A model generated the notes under the pieces. The model saw nothing but the letters and a program-made list of their open reading frames with translations, was not told the origin of the DNA and ran no database searches. A DNA stretch of 64,000 nt from Crossiella cryophila (GTDB lineage: Bacteria > Actinomycetota > Actinomycetes > Mycobacteriales > Pseudonocardiaceae), in assembly GCF_014204915.1 (NCBI RefSeq), contig NZ_JACHMH010000001.1, positions 4,179,501 to 4,243,500 on the forward strand, written 5' to 3'. This document shows, one piece after another, positions 16,051-27,719 of the stretch (the stretch's first letter is position 1; each line of letters starts with the position of its first letter). Both the position numbers and the translations under genes were made by a program.

Positions 16051-17862
16051 ATGAGTGACGGACCCTCGGCGAACCGGCGCGCCTTCCTGCGCACCAGCGG
16101 CCTGCTCGGTGTGAGCGCGACCATGCTGGGCGGGGCGAGCCTGCCCGCGCAGGCCACCCCCGAGGAGGCCGGGGCGGCCACCCACCGGGGCGCGGACACC
16201 GAGAACCCGCGCTTCACCCTCGCCGTGGTGCCGGACACCCAGTACCTCTTCGACCTCGACCGCGGCGACCCGGAACCCCTGGAAGCCACCTTCGAGTACG
16301 TGCTCGACCAGGCCCGCGAGCAGAACATCGTGTTCCTGGCCCACCTCGGCGACGTCACCGAGAACGGGCGCCCGGAAGAGATCGCCGAGGCCGACCGCGC
16401 CTTCCGGGTACTCGACCGCCGGCGCTTCCCCTACAGCGTCCTTGCGGGCAACCACGACATCAACTCGCGCACCGACGACCAGCGCGGCCGCAGCCCCTAC
16501 CTGGACGCCTTTGGGCCGCAACGGTTCCGGCACTCCCCGACCTTCCGCGGCGCCGCGCCGGGCGGCTACAACAGCTACCACGTCTTCCGCGCCGCCGGCC
16601 GGGACTGGCTGCTGCTGGCCCTGGACTGGCGGGTCTCGGCCAGCGGCTACGCCTGGGTGCGGCAGGTGCTCGCCAAACACCCGGGGCTGCCGGTCATCCT
16701 CACCACGCACGAACTCGTGCACGCCGACGGCGGCACCGGCGTGGCCGAGCTTTCCGGTGCGGGACAACAGATGTGGGACAAGCTCATCGCCGACGAGGAC
16801 CGGATCTTCCTGACCCTCAACGGACACTTCTGGCCGCCCGGCCGCACCACGTTGCGCAACAAGGCCGGCACCGAGACGCACCTGCACATCGCCAACTACC
16901 AGGACCGCTACTACGGCGGCAGCGCCATGCTGCGGCTCTACCACTTCGACCTGGCACGCGACGTGATCGACGTGGAAACCGTGTCGCCCTGGCTGCTCGG
17001 CCGCAAGCCGGAACGGCTGAACGTGCTGGAACGACAGGAGATCCAGCGCACCGGACCCGCCGACCGGTTCACCGTGGAGATCGACTTCACCGAGCGGTTC
17101 CGCCGGTTCGCGCCACCGCCGGTGCGCCCGGCCCGGCCAGCGCGCGAGGTGCTGATCCCCGGCACGGTGGCCTACTGGCGCTTCGACCAGGCCGGGCGCT
17201 ACCCCGACCTCTCCGGCAACGGCAACCACCTCACCAGGGACGCCCTGCCCGGCGCACCCGCCGACACCCTCACCCACACCGCCGAGCACCACCCGGACCA
17301 GCCCGGCCACGGCAGCCTGCACCTGCGCGGCGGCGGCTACCTGTGCACCGCGGCCGACGCCCCGCTGAGCAAGCTCACCTTCCCGCGCGGCTACACCATC
17401 GAGGCCTTCGTCAAACTGCCCAAGGACTTCGACGGCCGCAACGCCTGGTGCGGCCTGTTCACCACGGTGGCCACCGGCGCGGACGCGGGCAAGACCGGCG
17501 ACGACCCCCAAGAGCCCCTGGCCACGCTGAACCTCTCCGACGGGGCCGCGTTCCAGTGGGCGGTGTTCCCGCGTAACCAGGAGGGCCTGTCCACCAACTG
17601 GGGCCACGAACTGCCGCGCGAACACTGGTGGCACGTGGCCGTGGTCAACGACGGCCGCCGCAGCGTGCTGCACGTCGACGGCGCGCCGCTGCTGCGCAAC
17701 CCCGCCACCCCGGCCGTCGGCATCCCGGCCGCGGTCGGCGGCTGGCTGATCGGGGCCTACGCCTACGGGCGGAAGGTGGAGAAGAGCTACTACGGCTGGC
17801 TCGGCGACCTGCGCATCGTGGACCGCGCGCTCCGGCCAGCCGAGTTCATGATCGGGCGCTGA
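16051..17862 (+). CDS. Tat-exported metallophosphoesterase with C-terminal LamG-like domain
   Basis: The product is 603 residues. A twin-arginine signal (NRRAFLRTSGLLGVSATMLGG) covers residues 9-36. The calcineurin-like phosphoesterase domain (about 48-300) has the metal ligands in AVVPDTQYLF, HLGDVTENG, LAGNHDI, LTTHELVHAD and LNGHFWPPG. The last 230 residues read as a concanavalin-like (LamG/pentraxin) sandwich: VAYWRFDQAGRYPDLSGNGN, GYTIEAFVKLP, WWHVAVVNDGR and YYGWLGDLRIVDRAL. It is probably a secreted or surface phosphodiesterase/phosphomonoesterase; the substrate is open. It has no clear ribosome site and stands alone, 100 bases before the peptidase. Confidence 0.85.
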   Translation: MSDGPSANRRAFLRTSGLLGVSATMLGGASLPAQATPEEAGAATHRGADTENPRFTLAVVPDTQYLFDLDRGDPEPLEATFEYVLDQAREQNIVFLAHLGDVTENGRPEEIAEADRAFRVLDRRRFPYSVLAGNHDINSRTDDQRGRSPYLDAFGPQRFRHSPTFRGAAPGGYNSYHVFRAAGRDWLLLALDWRVSASGYAWVRQVLAKHPGLPVILTTHELVHADGGTGVAELSGAGQQMWDKLIADEDRIFLTLNGHFWPPGRTTLRNKAGTETHLHIANYQDRYYGGSAMLRLYHFDLARDVIDVETVSPWLLGRKPERLNVLERQEIQRTGPADRFTVEIDFTERFRRFAPPPVRPARPAREVLIPGTVAYWRFDQAGRYPDLSGNGNHLTRDALPGAPADTLTHTAEHHPDQPGHGSLHLRGGGYLCTAADAPLSKLTFPRGYTIEAFVKLPKDFDGRNAWCGLFTTVATGADAGKTGDDPQEPLATLNLSDGAAFQWAVFPRNQEGLSTNWGHELPREHWWHVAVVNDGRRSVLHVDGAPLLRNPATPAVGIPAAVGGWLIGAYAYGRKVEKSYYGWLGDLRIVDRALRPAEFMIGR

Positions 17863-17966
17863 CCAGCGCGGGTTCAGCGCATTCAGTGAATGGCCAGTCC
17901 TTGTCCGGGCCGCCGCGGGCTGTGAGGGTTCGACCAGACTTGTTCGACCCAGCTAAGGAGACAGCG

Positions 17967-19583
17967 GTGGCCCGACAGGGTTTCAGGTGGCTGCGCAGGG
18001 CAGGGGCGGTGACCGCGGCGGCGGTGGTCGCGGCCACCGCGCTGACCGGCACCGGCGCGGCGGCGGCCGATGAGGAGAACCTCCAGCAGTTCGGCCTGGA
18101 GTCGGTGAAGTGGGCGCCGTGCCCCGACGCGGTGTTCGTCAACGACCCCCAGGCCGACCGCACCCGGTTCGGCTGCGCCACCTACAAGGTGCCGATCGAC
18201 TACCGCAAGCCGAGCACCGGCTCGGTGGAGATCGCGCTGCTCCGGCGGCTGGCCGACGACCCGGCCCGCCGGATCGGCTCGATGTTCATCAACCCTGGCG
18301 GGCCCGGCGGCTCCGGCTACCTCGGTCCGATCCGGGCCGACCGGCGCTACGGCGCCGAGGTGCTCAAGCGGTTCGACATCGTCGGCTTCGACCCGCGCGG
18401 GGTGGCCCGCAGCAGCCCGCTGCGCTGCTTCAGCACCGCCGAGGAGGCGGAGAAGGTCTTCTCCCGGCAGCCCTCGGTGCCGTTCACCGCGCAGGAGGTC
18501 AGGGACGCCGTCCAGGCCGGCAAGGACTACAGCGCGGCGTGCGCGAAGAACGCCGGGCCGCTGATCCGGCACATGTCCACCAAGAACGTGGTCCGCGACC
18601 TGGACGTGCTGCGCCAGGCCGTCGGCGATGAGAAGCTGACCTTCGTCGGCTTCTCCTACGGCACCCTGATCGGGTCCACCTACGCCAACATGTTCCCCAA
18701 GCGGACCCGCGCGATCGTCATCGACGGCAACGTCGACCCCGAGCTGCGCACCGGCGACGGCCTGGAGTCCGACCGGCAGCGCGCCGAGGGCTTCGAGCTG
18801 GCCCTGGACGGCTTCCTCAAGCGCTGCACCGCGGCCGGACCCAAGTGCGCCTTCAGCGAGGGCGACACCCGGAAGAAGTTCGACGCGCTGCGCACCCGGC
18901 TGCAGCGTGAGCCGATCGCCCTGCCCACCGGGGTGAAGCTGACGCTGAGCGCGTTCACCAGCAACGTCAGCAGCGCCATGTACGGCGCGGCCAACTTCGC
19001 GCCGCTGGCCGTGGCCCTGCAGCAGGCATACACCGCGATGAACCCGGCCGACGCGGGCATCATGGCCGAGTCCGCCACCGAGGCCCCCTCGGACTTCCTC
19101 ACCAAGAACGACCCGACCGGACGCCGGGACGCCCTGGCCGACACGCCCTACACCGGCGACGACTCCTTCTACGGCGTCAACTGCATCGACAAGCCCTACC
19201 TGCGGCTGTCCGCGGCCTACCCGGTGATCGCCAAGATCTGGGAGCGGCAGTTCCCCACCTTCGGCCGCTTCCAGGCCTTCGACGCGGTGCCCTGCGCCAG
19301 CTGGCCCGGCGGCTCGGACCGCTACGCCGGACCGTGGCACAAGAAGACCGCGAACCCGATCGTGGTGATCGGGAACTACTACGACCCGGCCACCCCGTAC
19401 GCGTTCTCGCAGCGGATGGCCAAGCAGCTCGGCTCGGCCCGCCTGGTCAGCGTGGACTCCTTCGGCCACGCCATCCTGGGCCGCTCCAAGTGCGCCGACG
19501 ACATCACCACGGCCTACCTCTCGGAGCTGAAGGCCCCGGCTGACGGGATCATCTGCCAGCCCAACGCCCAGCCCTTCGCGTGA
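17967..19583 (+). CDS. secreted alpha/beta-hydrolase peptidase, S33 (tripeptidyl aminopeptidase) type
   Basis: The start is GTG 17967, seven bases after AAGGAG, giving 538 residues; the frame is open further upstream but that part overlaps the preceding gene. Residues 1-34 are a signal peptide (RWLRRAGAVTAAAVVAATAL, AAAA). The fold shows FINPGGPGGSG (oxyanion loop, about 108-116), DIVGFDPRGVARSSP, the nucleophile Ser230 in VGFSYGTLIG, and a C-terminal TAP-like part with the acid in YYDPATPY and the histidine in DSFGHAILG. Cysteines (such as CPDAV, GCATY, CAKNAG, NCIDKPY) suggest disulfides. Likely trims N-terminal peptides outside the cell. Confidence 0.87.
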   Translation: MARQGFRWLRRAGAVTAAAVVAATALTGTGAAAADEENLQQFGLESVKWAPCPDAVFVNDPQADRTRFGCATYKVPIDYRKPSTGSVEIALLRRLADDPARRIGSMFINPGGPGGSGYLGPIRADRRYGAEVLKRFDIVGFDPRGVARSSPLRCFSTAEEAEKVFSRQPSVPFTAQEVRDAVQAGKDYSAACAKNAGPLIRHMSTKNVVRDLDVLRQAVGDEKLTFVGFSYGTLIGSTYANMFPKRTRAIVIDGNVDPELRTGDGLESDRQRAEGFELALDGFLKRCTAAGPKCAFSEGDTRKKFDALRTRLQREPIALPTGVKLTLSAFTSNVSSAMYGAANFAPLAVALQQAYTAMNPADAGIMAESATEAPSDFLTKNDPTGRRDALADTPYTGDDSFYGVNCIDKPYLRLSAAYPVIAKIWERQFPTFGRFQAFDAVPCASWPGGSDRYAGPWHKKTANPIVVIGNYYDPATPYAFSQRMAKQLGSARLVSVDSFGHAILGRSKCADDITTAYLSELKAPADGIICQPNAQPFA

Positions 19584-19857
19584 GCCGCTGAACCCGGCCG
19601 CGAACGCGTCCACACGACCCCGTCCCGGGCTCCGGGGCGGGGTCGCGCGCGTGCCGGGACCGCTGTCGATCTGTGTTATCGATTAACCAACAAGAGCACT
19701 CGATCTGCCAGCGACTTTCGGCCGTTCTCGGAGAACGGACGGTCGAGTGGAGGCAGCGCAACGTGCCCGCATCGGAACGGTCACGAGGGGTGAAATCCTT
19801 TGCCCGCGCATGACCAGACTGCACGCCTTGAGTGAATGGGCGGGAGGGCACAAGGAG

Positions 19858-20712
19858 ATGCGCAAGTCAGGCACGCTCGGCTTCCGTGCCGCGGCGGCCG
19901 TGCTGGTGGCGATGGTCCTCGTCGCCGGCTGCGGCACCGCGCCGGAAGAAGAGGCCAGGGATGTCTCGGTGGTCAACCGGGCCGCCAAGACCAAGAAGCT
20001 CACCATCGGCATCGCCTATGACCAGCCTGGCCTGTCCGAACGGGTGGCGGAAGGCAAGTTCGAAGGCTTCGACGTGGACGTGGCCGAGTACGTGGCCAGG
20101 GAACTCGGCGTGGAGGCCGGCAACATCACCTGGCGGGAGACCAGGGCGGGGGACCGGGAGAAGTCGCTGCGGGACGGTTCGGTGGACCTGGTGGTGACCT
20201 CGTTCTCCATCACCGAGGACCGCAAGACCCGGATCGCCTTCGCCGGGCCGTACTTCATCGCCGGGCAGGGGCTGCTGGTGCGGTTGAACACCAACGACAT
20301 CACCGGCCCTGAGTCGTTGAACGGCAAGAAACTGTGCACGGTGCCGAACACCACCTCGGCGCAGACCATCAAGGACCGCTTCGCCAAGACCACCCAGCTG
20401 GTCGAGTACTTCCGGTACTCCGAGTGCATCAGCGCCCTGCTGCTGGGCAACGTGGACGCGGTGACCACCGACGACGTGATCCTGGCCGGGTACGCCGCGC
20501 AGAACCCGGAACTGCTCAAGGTGGTGGGCAAGCCGTTCAACCCGGAGCACTACGGGATCGGCATCGCCAGGGAGGACCTCTCCGGCCGCGGCAAGGTGAA
20601 CACCGCGATCGAGAAGATGATCAGCAGCGGGGAGTGGAAGAAGTCCCTGGACCGCAACATCGGCCCGTCCGGCTACCCGGTCCCGGTGCCGCCCGCGGTC
20701 ACCGAGCGCTGA
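19858..20712 (+). CDS. amino-acid ABC transporter substrate-binding lipoprotein (GluB-like)
   Basis: I chose ATG 19858, which gives a standard lipoprotein signal ending in LVAGC with the lipidated Cys25. The GGGAGGG ten bases upstream is the likely ribosome site; earlier in-frame starts at 19747 and 19810 would bury the signal. The mature 260 residues are a bilobal SBP_bac_3 domain: KKLTIGIAYDQPGLSERV, GFDVDVAEYVARELG, ITWRETRAGDREKSL, DLVVTSFSITEDRKTRIAFAGPY in part, and GNVDAVTTDDVILAGYA. This is close to glutamate-binding proteins. No permease or ATPase genes adjoin it, so its partner transporter is elsewhere. A strong hairpin follows. Confidence 0.86.
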   Translation: MRKSGTLGFRAAAAVLVAMVLVAGCGTAPEEEARDVSVVNRAAKTKKLTIGIAYDQPGLSERVAEGKFEGFDVDVAEYVARELGVEAGNITWRETRAGDREKSLRDGSVDLVVTSFSITEDRKTRIAFAGPYFIAGQGLLVRLNTNDITGPESLNGKKLCTVPNTTSAQTIKDRFAKTTQLVEYFRYSECISALLLGNVDAVTTDDVILAGYAAQNPELLKVVGKPFNPEHYGIGIAREDLSGRGKVNTAIEKMISSGEWKKSLDRNIGPSGYPVPVPPAVTER

Positions 20713-20727
20713 GCGCCCCGGACCTGG

Positions 20728-20764
20728 AACGGGGCGGGAAGACCATCGGCCTTCCCGCCCCGTT
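20728..20764. terminator. bidirectional terminator hairpin
   Basis: A perfect 14-bp stem (AACGGGGCGGGAAG at 20728-20741 with its complement at 20751-20764) and a 9-nt loop lie between the convergent substrate-binding protein and aconitase genes, so it can end transcripts from both sides. Confidence 0.8.
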
Positions 20765-20781
20765 CGGTACCGCTCAGGTGG

Positions 20782-23628
<2,847 letters not shown>

Positions 23629-23632
23629 CTAA

Positions 23633-23648
23633 CAGTACGCTTGTCCTA
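23633..23648. promoter_or_regulatory. degenerate AcnR-like box upstream of acnA
   Basis: CAGTACGCTTGTCCTA matches the left half (CAGnAC) of the corynebacterial AcnR consensus CAGnACnnncGTACTG perfectly and the right half at four of seven positions. It lies about 95 bases upstream of the aconitase start. The consensus is recalled from the literature and not checked here. Confidence 0.35.
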
Positions 23649-23731
23649 TATTCACCTTCAACCGGGGGTGGGGCGTGTCGGGTTGGATGGGACGTGGCAC
23701 CGGACACACCGGGGGATCGAGAGGACTGGGG

Positions 23732-24451
23732 ATGCTGCGGCTGGAGGGGGTCGGCAAGCGCTACGGGCGCGGCCGGCTGGTGCTGAGCGAGGTGGAGCTG
23801 ACCCTGCCCGGCGGGCAGACCACGGTGGTGCGCGGCCGCAACGGCTCGGGCAAGTCCACCCTGCTCAGGGTGGTCGCGGGGGTGTGTCGGCCCAGCCTGG
23901 GGCGGGTGCGCGGCAGGCCGGAGCAGGTGGGCTACGTGCCCGAACGGTTCCCGGCACACCTGCGGCTTTCCCCGCACGACTACCTCCGACACCTGGGCGC
24001 GGTGCGCGGTCAGGCCCGCGCGGTCACCGAGTCCCGGATCGAGGAGCTGCTCACCCGGCTGGCCTTCGCCGGGGAGCCGGACGAGCCGATGAACCGGCTC
24101 TCCAAGGGCAACACGCAGAAGGTCGCGGTGGCCCAGGCGCTGCTCGCGCCGTGCGGGCTGCTGGTCCTGGATGAGCCGTGGACCGGCCTGGACACCACCG
24201 CGGCCGGGGTGCTCGGCGAACTGCTCGCCGAGGCCGCCGCGGCGGGGGCGAACGTGCTGCTCATCGACCACGAGGAGCACCACGACCTGATCCACCGGGA
24301 CCGCCTGGTGGAGATCGCCGACGGCCGGGTCCAGGTGTTCGAGACCAGCCACGACGACCTGGTCGAGCTGACCCTGCGGGTGCCGGCGCACCGGGCCGAG
24401 GCGCTGCGGGCCACCGCCCGCGAACTCGGCGGCGTCGAGGTGACCGGGTGA
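23732..24451 (+). CDS. ABC transporter ATP-binding protein
   Basis: The product is 239 residues from ATG 23732; an in-frame ATG at 23675 adds 19 residues of no clear use. It shows Walker A GRNGSGKST (35-43), Q-loop region VGYVPERFPAHL, a signature-like MNRLSKGNTQKVAVAQAL, Walker B LLVLDEPWTGLD and the switch histidine in LLIDHEEHHD. The C-terminal part is short, as in exporters that pair with a separate membrane subunit. The next gene overlaps it (GTGA at 24448) and encodes that subunit. It is divergent from acnA. The substrate is unknown. Confidence 0.9.
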   Translation: MLRLEGVGKRYGRGRLVLSEVELTLPGGQTTVVRGRNGSGKSTLLRVVAGVCRPSLGRVRGRPEQVGYVPERFPAHLRLSPHDYLRHLGAVRGQARAVTESRIEELLTRLAFAGEPDEPMNRLSKGNTQKVAVAQALLAPCGLLVLDEPWTGLDTTAAGVLGELLAEAAAAGANVLLIDHEEHHDLIHRDRLVEIADGRVQVFETSHDDLVELTLRVPAHRAEALRATARELGGVEVTG

Positions 24452-25119
24452 GCACGCTGACCCGCCACCTGGCGCTGCTGCGCTACCTGGCCGCCGACCT
24501 GCTGCGGGCCCAGGTCTTCTTCCTGCCCACGCTGGTGTTCCTGGCCGTGCTGGGCATGCTCAACAGCGGCGACCCCGGCCCGCCGCTGTCGAACTACCAG
24601 GGCACCGCGCTGGTCATCTATCCGGTGGCGGCCGCGCTGACCATGGTCATCTGCAACGCCGAGGACCCGGTCCAGCGGCAGGTCAGCCTGGTCACCGCGG
24701 GCGGCTGGGGCCGGGTGCTGGCCGCGCTGGTCACCCTGGCGGTGCTGGCCCTGCTGATGCTCACCGCCATCGCGCTGCTGGTGCCCCTGATCGTCAACCC
24801 GCGTCCGCAGCCACCCAGCCTGCTGCTCGCCGGGGCACTGGCGCACCTGGGCAGCGGGTTGCTCGGGGTGGCCCTCGGACTGCTGTGCGCCCGCCCGCTG
24901 CTGCACCGCCCGGTGCACGCGGTCAGCACCATCCTGCTCGGCGTGGTCCTGGTCATCTTCCTCGGCCGGATCCCGCCGATCGGCAACCTGATGACCCTCC
25001 TGGAAGGCGCCGACGGCAGACACGCCCTCGGCACGCTCGCCCTCAACCTCACCCTGTCCGCGGGGTTGCTCGCCGCCACGGTCGCCCTGGTGTTCGCACT
25101 CGGCCGTAAACGACTGTGA
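24448..25119 (+). CDS. ABC transporter membrane subunit
   Basis: The product is 223 residues, starting at a GTG that overlaps the ATPase stop codon. It has about six hydrophobic segments, among them VFFLPTLVFLAVLGM, GTALVIYPVAAALTMVIC, VLAALVTLAVLALLMLTAIA, LGSGLLGVALGLLCA, VSTILLGVVLVIFLG and LNLTLSAGLLAATVALVFAL. The segment CNAEDPVQRQVSLVTAGG follows the second helix, a position also seen in ABC-2-type exporter subunits. Being translationally coupled to the ATPase, the two form a small exporter. No substrate clue is present. Confidence 0.75.
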   Translation: MSTLTRHLALLRYLAADLLRAQVFFLPTLVFLAVLGMLNSGDPGPPLSNYQGTALVIYPVAAALTMVICNAEDPVQRQVSLVTAGGWGRVLAALVTLAVLALLMLTAIALLVPLIVNPRPQPPSLLLAGALAHLGSGLLGVALGLLCARPLLHRPVHAVSTILLGVVLVIFLGRIPPIGNLMTLLEGADGRHALGTLALNLTLSAGLLAATVALVFALGRKRL

Positions 25120-25135
25120 GACAAGGAGAACCACC

Positions 25136-25489
25136 ATGATCCACCATGTCCAACTGGCAGGCCCGCCCGGCTGCGAGGACACCATGCGCGCCTACTACAC
25201 CGGCGTGCTCGGCTGGACCGAGATCCCCAAACCACCGCTGCTGGCCGCCCGCGGCGGCTGCTGGTTCGCCGTGCCCGGCGGCGGCGAACTGCACATCGGC
25301 GCCGAGGAGGGCTTCCGGCCCTCGGCCAAGGCGCACCCGGCCTTCGTCACCGACGTGCACGCCCTGGCCGGGGTACTCACCGGCGCCGGTCACCAGGTGA
25401 ACTGGGCGGACCCGGCCGAGATTCCCGGCCGGGACCGCTTCCACACCACCGATCCGGTCGGCAACCGACTCGAGTTCCTCGCCGACTGA
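25136..25489 (+). CDS. VOC (glyoxalase/bleomycin-resistance fold) family protein
   Basis: The product is 117 residues with the paired beta-alpha-beta-beta-beta modules of the vicinal oxygen chelate fold. It starts MIHHVQLAGPPGCEDTMRAYYTGVLGWTE, where the second His is the usual first metal ligand, and ends DRFHTTDPVGNRLEFLA, where the Glu is the usual last ligand. GGGELHIGAEEGF lies between. AAGGAG precedes the ATG, and the gene is 16 bases after the ABC membrane subunit, so it is probably cotranscribed with the exporter. The reaction or ligand is unknown. Confidence 0.82.
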   Translation: MIHHVQLAGPPGCEDTMRAYYTGVLGWTEIPKPPLLAARGGCWFAVPGGGELHIGAEEGFRPSAKAHPAFVTDVHALAGVLTGAGHQVNWADPAEIPGRDRFHTTDPVGNRLEFLAD

Positions 25490-25500
25490 CCGGGCCTGAC

Positions 25501-25541
25501 TGAGGCCGGGACGGGCCGCCACCCGCCCAGCCTCGGCCTCA
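25501..25541. terminator. hairpin between convergent genes
   Basis: TGAGGCCG (25501-25508) pairs with CGGCCTCA (25534-25541) around a 25-nt loop. The right arm overlaps the stop codon of the minus-strand membrane protein. Probably a shared terminator. Confidence 0.5.
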
Positions 25542-26936
25542 GCGACCGAGCTTGATCAGCTCGTCGATGTCGGCGGGCTGGAGTTCGCGCAGGAAGGACA
25601 GGCCCAGCTCGGAGACCGTGGTCGCCGGGGACAGGAAGTGCTTGCCGCCCTGCTCCACCGTCACCACACCGATGTTGAGCACCGCCATGGCCAGGCGGTC
25701 CAGCACCGAGAACGCCGCCTCGCTCAGCTCGATGCCCCGCTGCGCGGCCGCGGCCTCCATCCCGGCCAGCAGCTGGTCCACGCAGACCTTGCGCTGCTGG
25801 TTCTGCACCGGGATCAGCACGCAGTCGCCCTGGCGTTCCACGGTGTACTTCTGGCCCTCGACCTGCACGACCACCTTGGTCGGGCTGATCTTCTTGCCAC
25901 CGGGGACATCCGTGGTCTTGGTCTCCAGTTCCAGCAGCCGGGCCGAGGGCGGCTCGTCCGCGCTGAGTTCGGTGACCAGCACCTGACCCATGTCGTGCAG
26001 CACCGCCATCTCCTCGGCGGGCAGCAACTCGATCACCCGGGTCACGTTGAGGTCGACCGCCGCGGTGATCAGTTCCCGCACTGCCTGCTCCGGGCTGTCC
26101 GCGCCCCTGGCCGGGATGCTCTGCTGCGGCCAGGACTTCTTCGCCGCCTTCAGCCCGTTGTCGGCGATGCTGTAGAAGAAGCTGGCGTACCAGGTGCCGC
26201 CGACCTTGACCGTGGCCAGCGTCGGCTTGTGCCCGATCTCGCGGGCCACCCGCTCCAGGTCGATGGTGGTCGTCTCGGTGACCGCGGCGTTGCCCCCGCC
26301 GAGGGAGTCCATCAGCTTCTGGAACTTCTCGGTGTACACGCTGGAGGTGTTGCCCGCCTCCGGGTTCACCGTGATCCTGCCCTTGGCGAAGCTGTGCACG
26401 GTGAGCCGGTCGTTGATCTGCTGACCGGGCCCGTCGAACTCCACGCCCTCGGCCTTGACGAAGTTCTCCGGCAACTTCACCGGATCCGCCTCCGGCTTGT
26501 AGACGCCCAGGCGCTTGTACTCCGCGGCCTGCTTCTCCATCGCGTCCCGGAACAGCTTCGCCTCGCCGGGGTGCAGCCGATCCAGGATGCCGACCAGGTC
26601 GTTCTTGGCCACCGCGGCGACCAGGTCCCTGGCCACATCCGCCGGCTGCGCGACCTTGACCGGCTCACTGTTGTTGAGCGCCACGAGGGTGACACCCCCA
26701 CCCAGCACCGCGACGGTGGCCACCACCGCGCCGATGAACAGCCCGGTGCGCCGCTTGCGCGGCTCCGGGATCACCGGGTCGGGCTGGGCTGTGAAACCAG
26801 GCGCGCCCGGGTAGAACTGAGACTGCTGGAACTCCGGCTGCCCGGTCCCCGGAATGGGCTCCCCCGTCAGCGGATCGACCTGCCCCGAAGGCTGCTGCGG
26901 CTGCTGAGGCTGCTGCGGATCAAACGGTGTGCTCAC
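25539..26936 (-). CDS. membrane-anchored extracytoplasmic protein of unknown function
   Basis: The product is 465 residues from GTG 26936, which follows AGGAGA. The N-terminal 60 residues are rich in Pro, Gln and Gly (PQQPQQPQQPSGQ), a common cytosolic tail in actinomycete membrane proteins. One helix (about 64-86, LFIGAVVATVAVLGGGVTLV) anchors it. The remaining 380 residues would lie outside and contain two similar-looking alpha/beta modules (DVARDLVAAVAKNDLVGILDRL and EQAVRELITAAVDLNVTRVIELL), suggesting an internal duplication. Two cysteines (GDCVLIPV, RKVCVDQ) could form a disulfide. I do not recognise the family. It is translationally coupled to the four-helix protein upstream (17-nt overlap). 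Confidence 0.7.
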   Translation of the reverse strand: MSTPFDPQQPQQPQQPSGQVDPLTGEPIPGTGQPEFQQSQFYPGAPGFTAQPDPVIPEPRKRRTGLFIGAVVATVAVLGGGVTLVALNNSEPVKVAQPADVARDLVAAVAKNDLVGILDRLHPGEAKLFRDAMEKQAAEYKRLGVYKPEADPVKLPENFVKAEGVEFDGPGQQINDRLTVHSFAKGRITVNPEAGNTSSVYTEKFQKLMDSLGGGNAAVTETTTIDLERVAREIGHKPTLATVKVGGTWYASFFYSIADNGLKAAKKSWPQQSIPARGADSPEQAVRELITAAVDLNVTRVIELLPAEEMAVLHDMGQVLVTELSADEPPSARLLELETKTTDVPGGKKISPTKVVVQVEGQKYTVERQGDCVLIPVQNQQRKVCVDQLLAGMEAAAAQRGIELSEAAFSVLDRLAMAVLNIGVVTVEQGGKHFLSPATTVSELGLSFLRELQPADIDELIKLGR

Positions 26937-27381
26937 TAATGGTTCTCCTGTGCCTGCGATCCCTGTCGATGGGTGCGACAAGCACGGCGACACCGCCGAG
27001 AACCCCCAGCACGGCGCCCAGCACGGTCACCACAGGCCCGACCCAAACCAGGCCGAGCGCGGTCCCCCCGTGCACGTGGAACGCTGCGAATCCCCCCATC
27101 ACCCCGCATATCGCCGCGAACAGGACGTTCGCTACCGCGGCGGTACGCACAAACCCAGTGACGTAAGCCACAACACAAAGCGCCGCCACAATCCCGACCC
27201 CCGGCCAAACCGCAAGCAACGGCCCCACCGCCCCATCAGCCAGCCCGGAGACCCGCCCCAGCACACCAACCGCGGCATAGCTGTCCCGCAACACCTCCCC
27301 AGACCGCAACCAAGGCAAAAACGTCCCCACCACGATCAACACCAACCCACACCCAGCCACCACCGGCCACACAAAACGCAC
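26920..27381 (-). CDS. small four-helix membrane protein, unknown function
   Basis: From a GTG at 27381 the product is 153 residues. I rejected the longer frame because its first residues are translated from the 22-bp repeat array. Hydrophobic segments are FVWPVVAGCGLVLIVVGTFL, GPLLAVWPGVGIVAALCVVA, ANVLFAAICGVMGGFAAF and LVWVGPVVTVLGAVLGVLGG. The loop LPWLRSGEVLRDSYAAVG after the first helix resembles a class of actinobacterial membrane proteins of unknown role. Its 3' end overlaps the start of the 465-residue anchored protein by 17 bases, so the two are coupled. The true start is uncertain. Confidence 0.6.
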   Translation of the reverse strand: MRFVWPVVAGCGLVLIVVGTFLPWLRSGEVLRDSYAAVGVLGRVSGLADGAVGPLLAVWPGVGIVAALCVVAYVTGFVRTAAVANVLFAAICGVMGGFAAFHVHGGTALGLVWVGPVVTVLGAVLGVLGGVAVLVAPIDRDRRHRRTISEHTV

Positions 27382-27430
27382 ACCCCCATGCTGACACCCC
27401 AAGCCCCAACCCAAACTCCAACCCAAGCTC

Positions 27431-27500
27431 CGGCGTGTTGGCCGTTGTTGTACGGAGTGTTGGCCGTTGTGGGACACCATGTTGGCCGTTCTTGTACGCC
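27431..27500. repeat. three reverse 22-bp units (everted arm of copy 2)
   Basis: TGTTGGCCGTT occurs at 27436, 27458 and 27480, exactly 22 bp apart, with linkers GTTGTACGGAG and GTGGGACACCA. These are the same units as at 2.3 and 51 kb, but here only the reverse arm is present. The matching forward arm lies 700 bp away at 28183. Confidence 0.85.
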
Positions 27501-27567
27501 TTGGGCGATTGCGGCCGGGCGAAGCCCGAACACAGGCAGCGGGGGTGGCTTTTCAACACTCCCCGAG

Positions 27568-27719
27568 CGGTTCCCCCATCCCCGTCAGCCTGGAGAGGAC
27601 ACACCACATCCCGGCAAGCGGCCGCTCAACCTGCCGCCGCCCTAGCCACCCAACCGCAACGGCGGTCGCTTGCCGGGATGTGGTTTGGTATCGGAAGGCT
27701 GACGGGGATGGGGGAACCG
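27568..27719 (+). repeat. structured ~150-nt hairpin element, copy A
   Basis: Outer stem 27568-27591 with 27696-27719 is a perfect 24-bp pairing. An 11/11-nt internal loop follows (27592-27602 and 27685-27695). Inner stem 27603-27625 with 27662-27684 has 23 bp including one G-T wobble. The 36-nt apical loop contains GCCGCCGCCCTAGCC on the plus strand, which I take as the sense strand. The homology with copy B extends outward to about 27517-27799, including a T- and C-rich tail at 27759-27780. Copies B and C keep the geometry with different stem sequences. It may be a structured RNA or a folded single-strand DNA element; see findings. Confidence 0.75.
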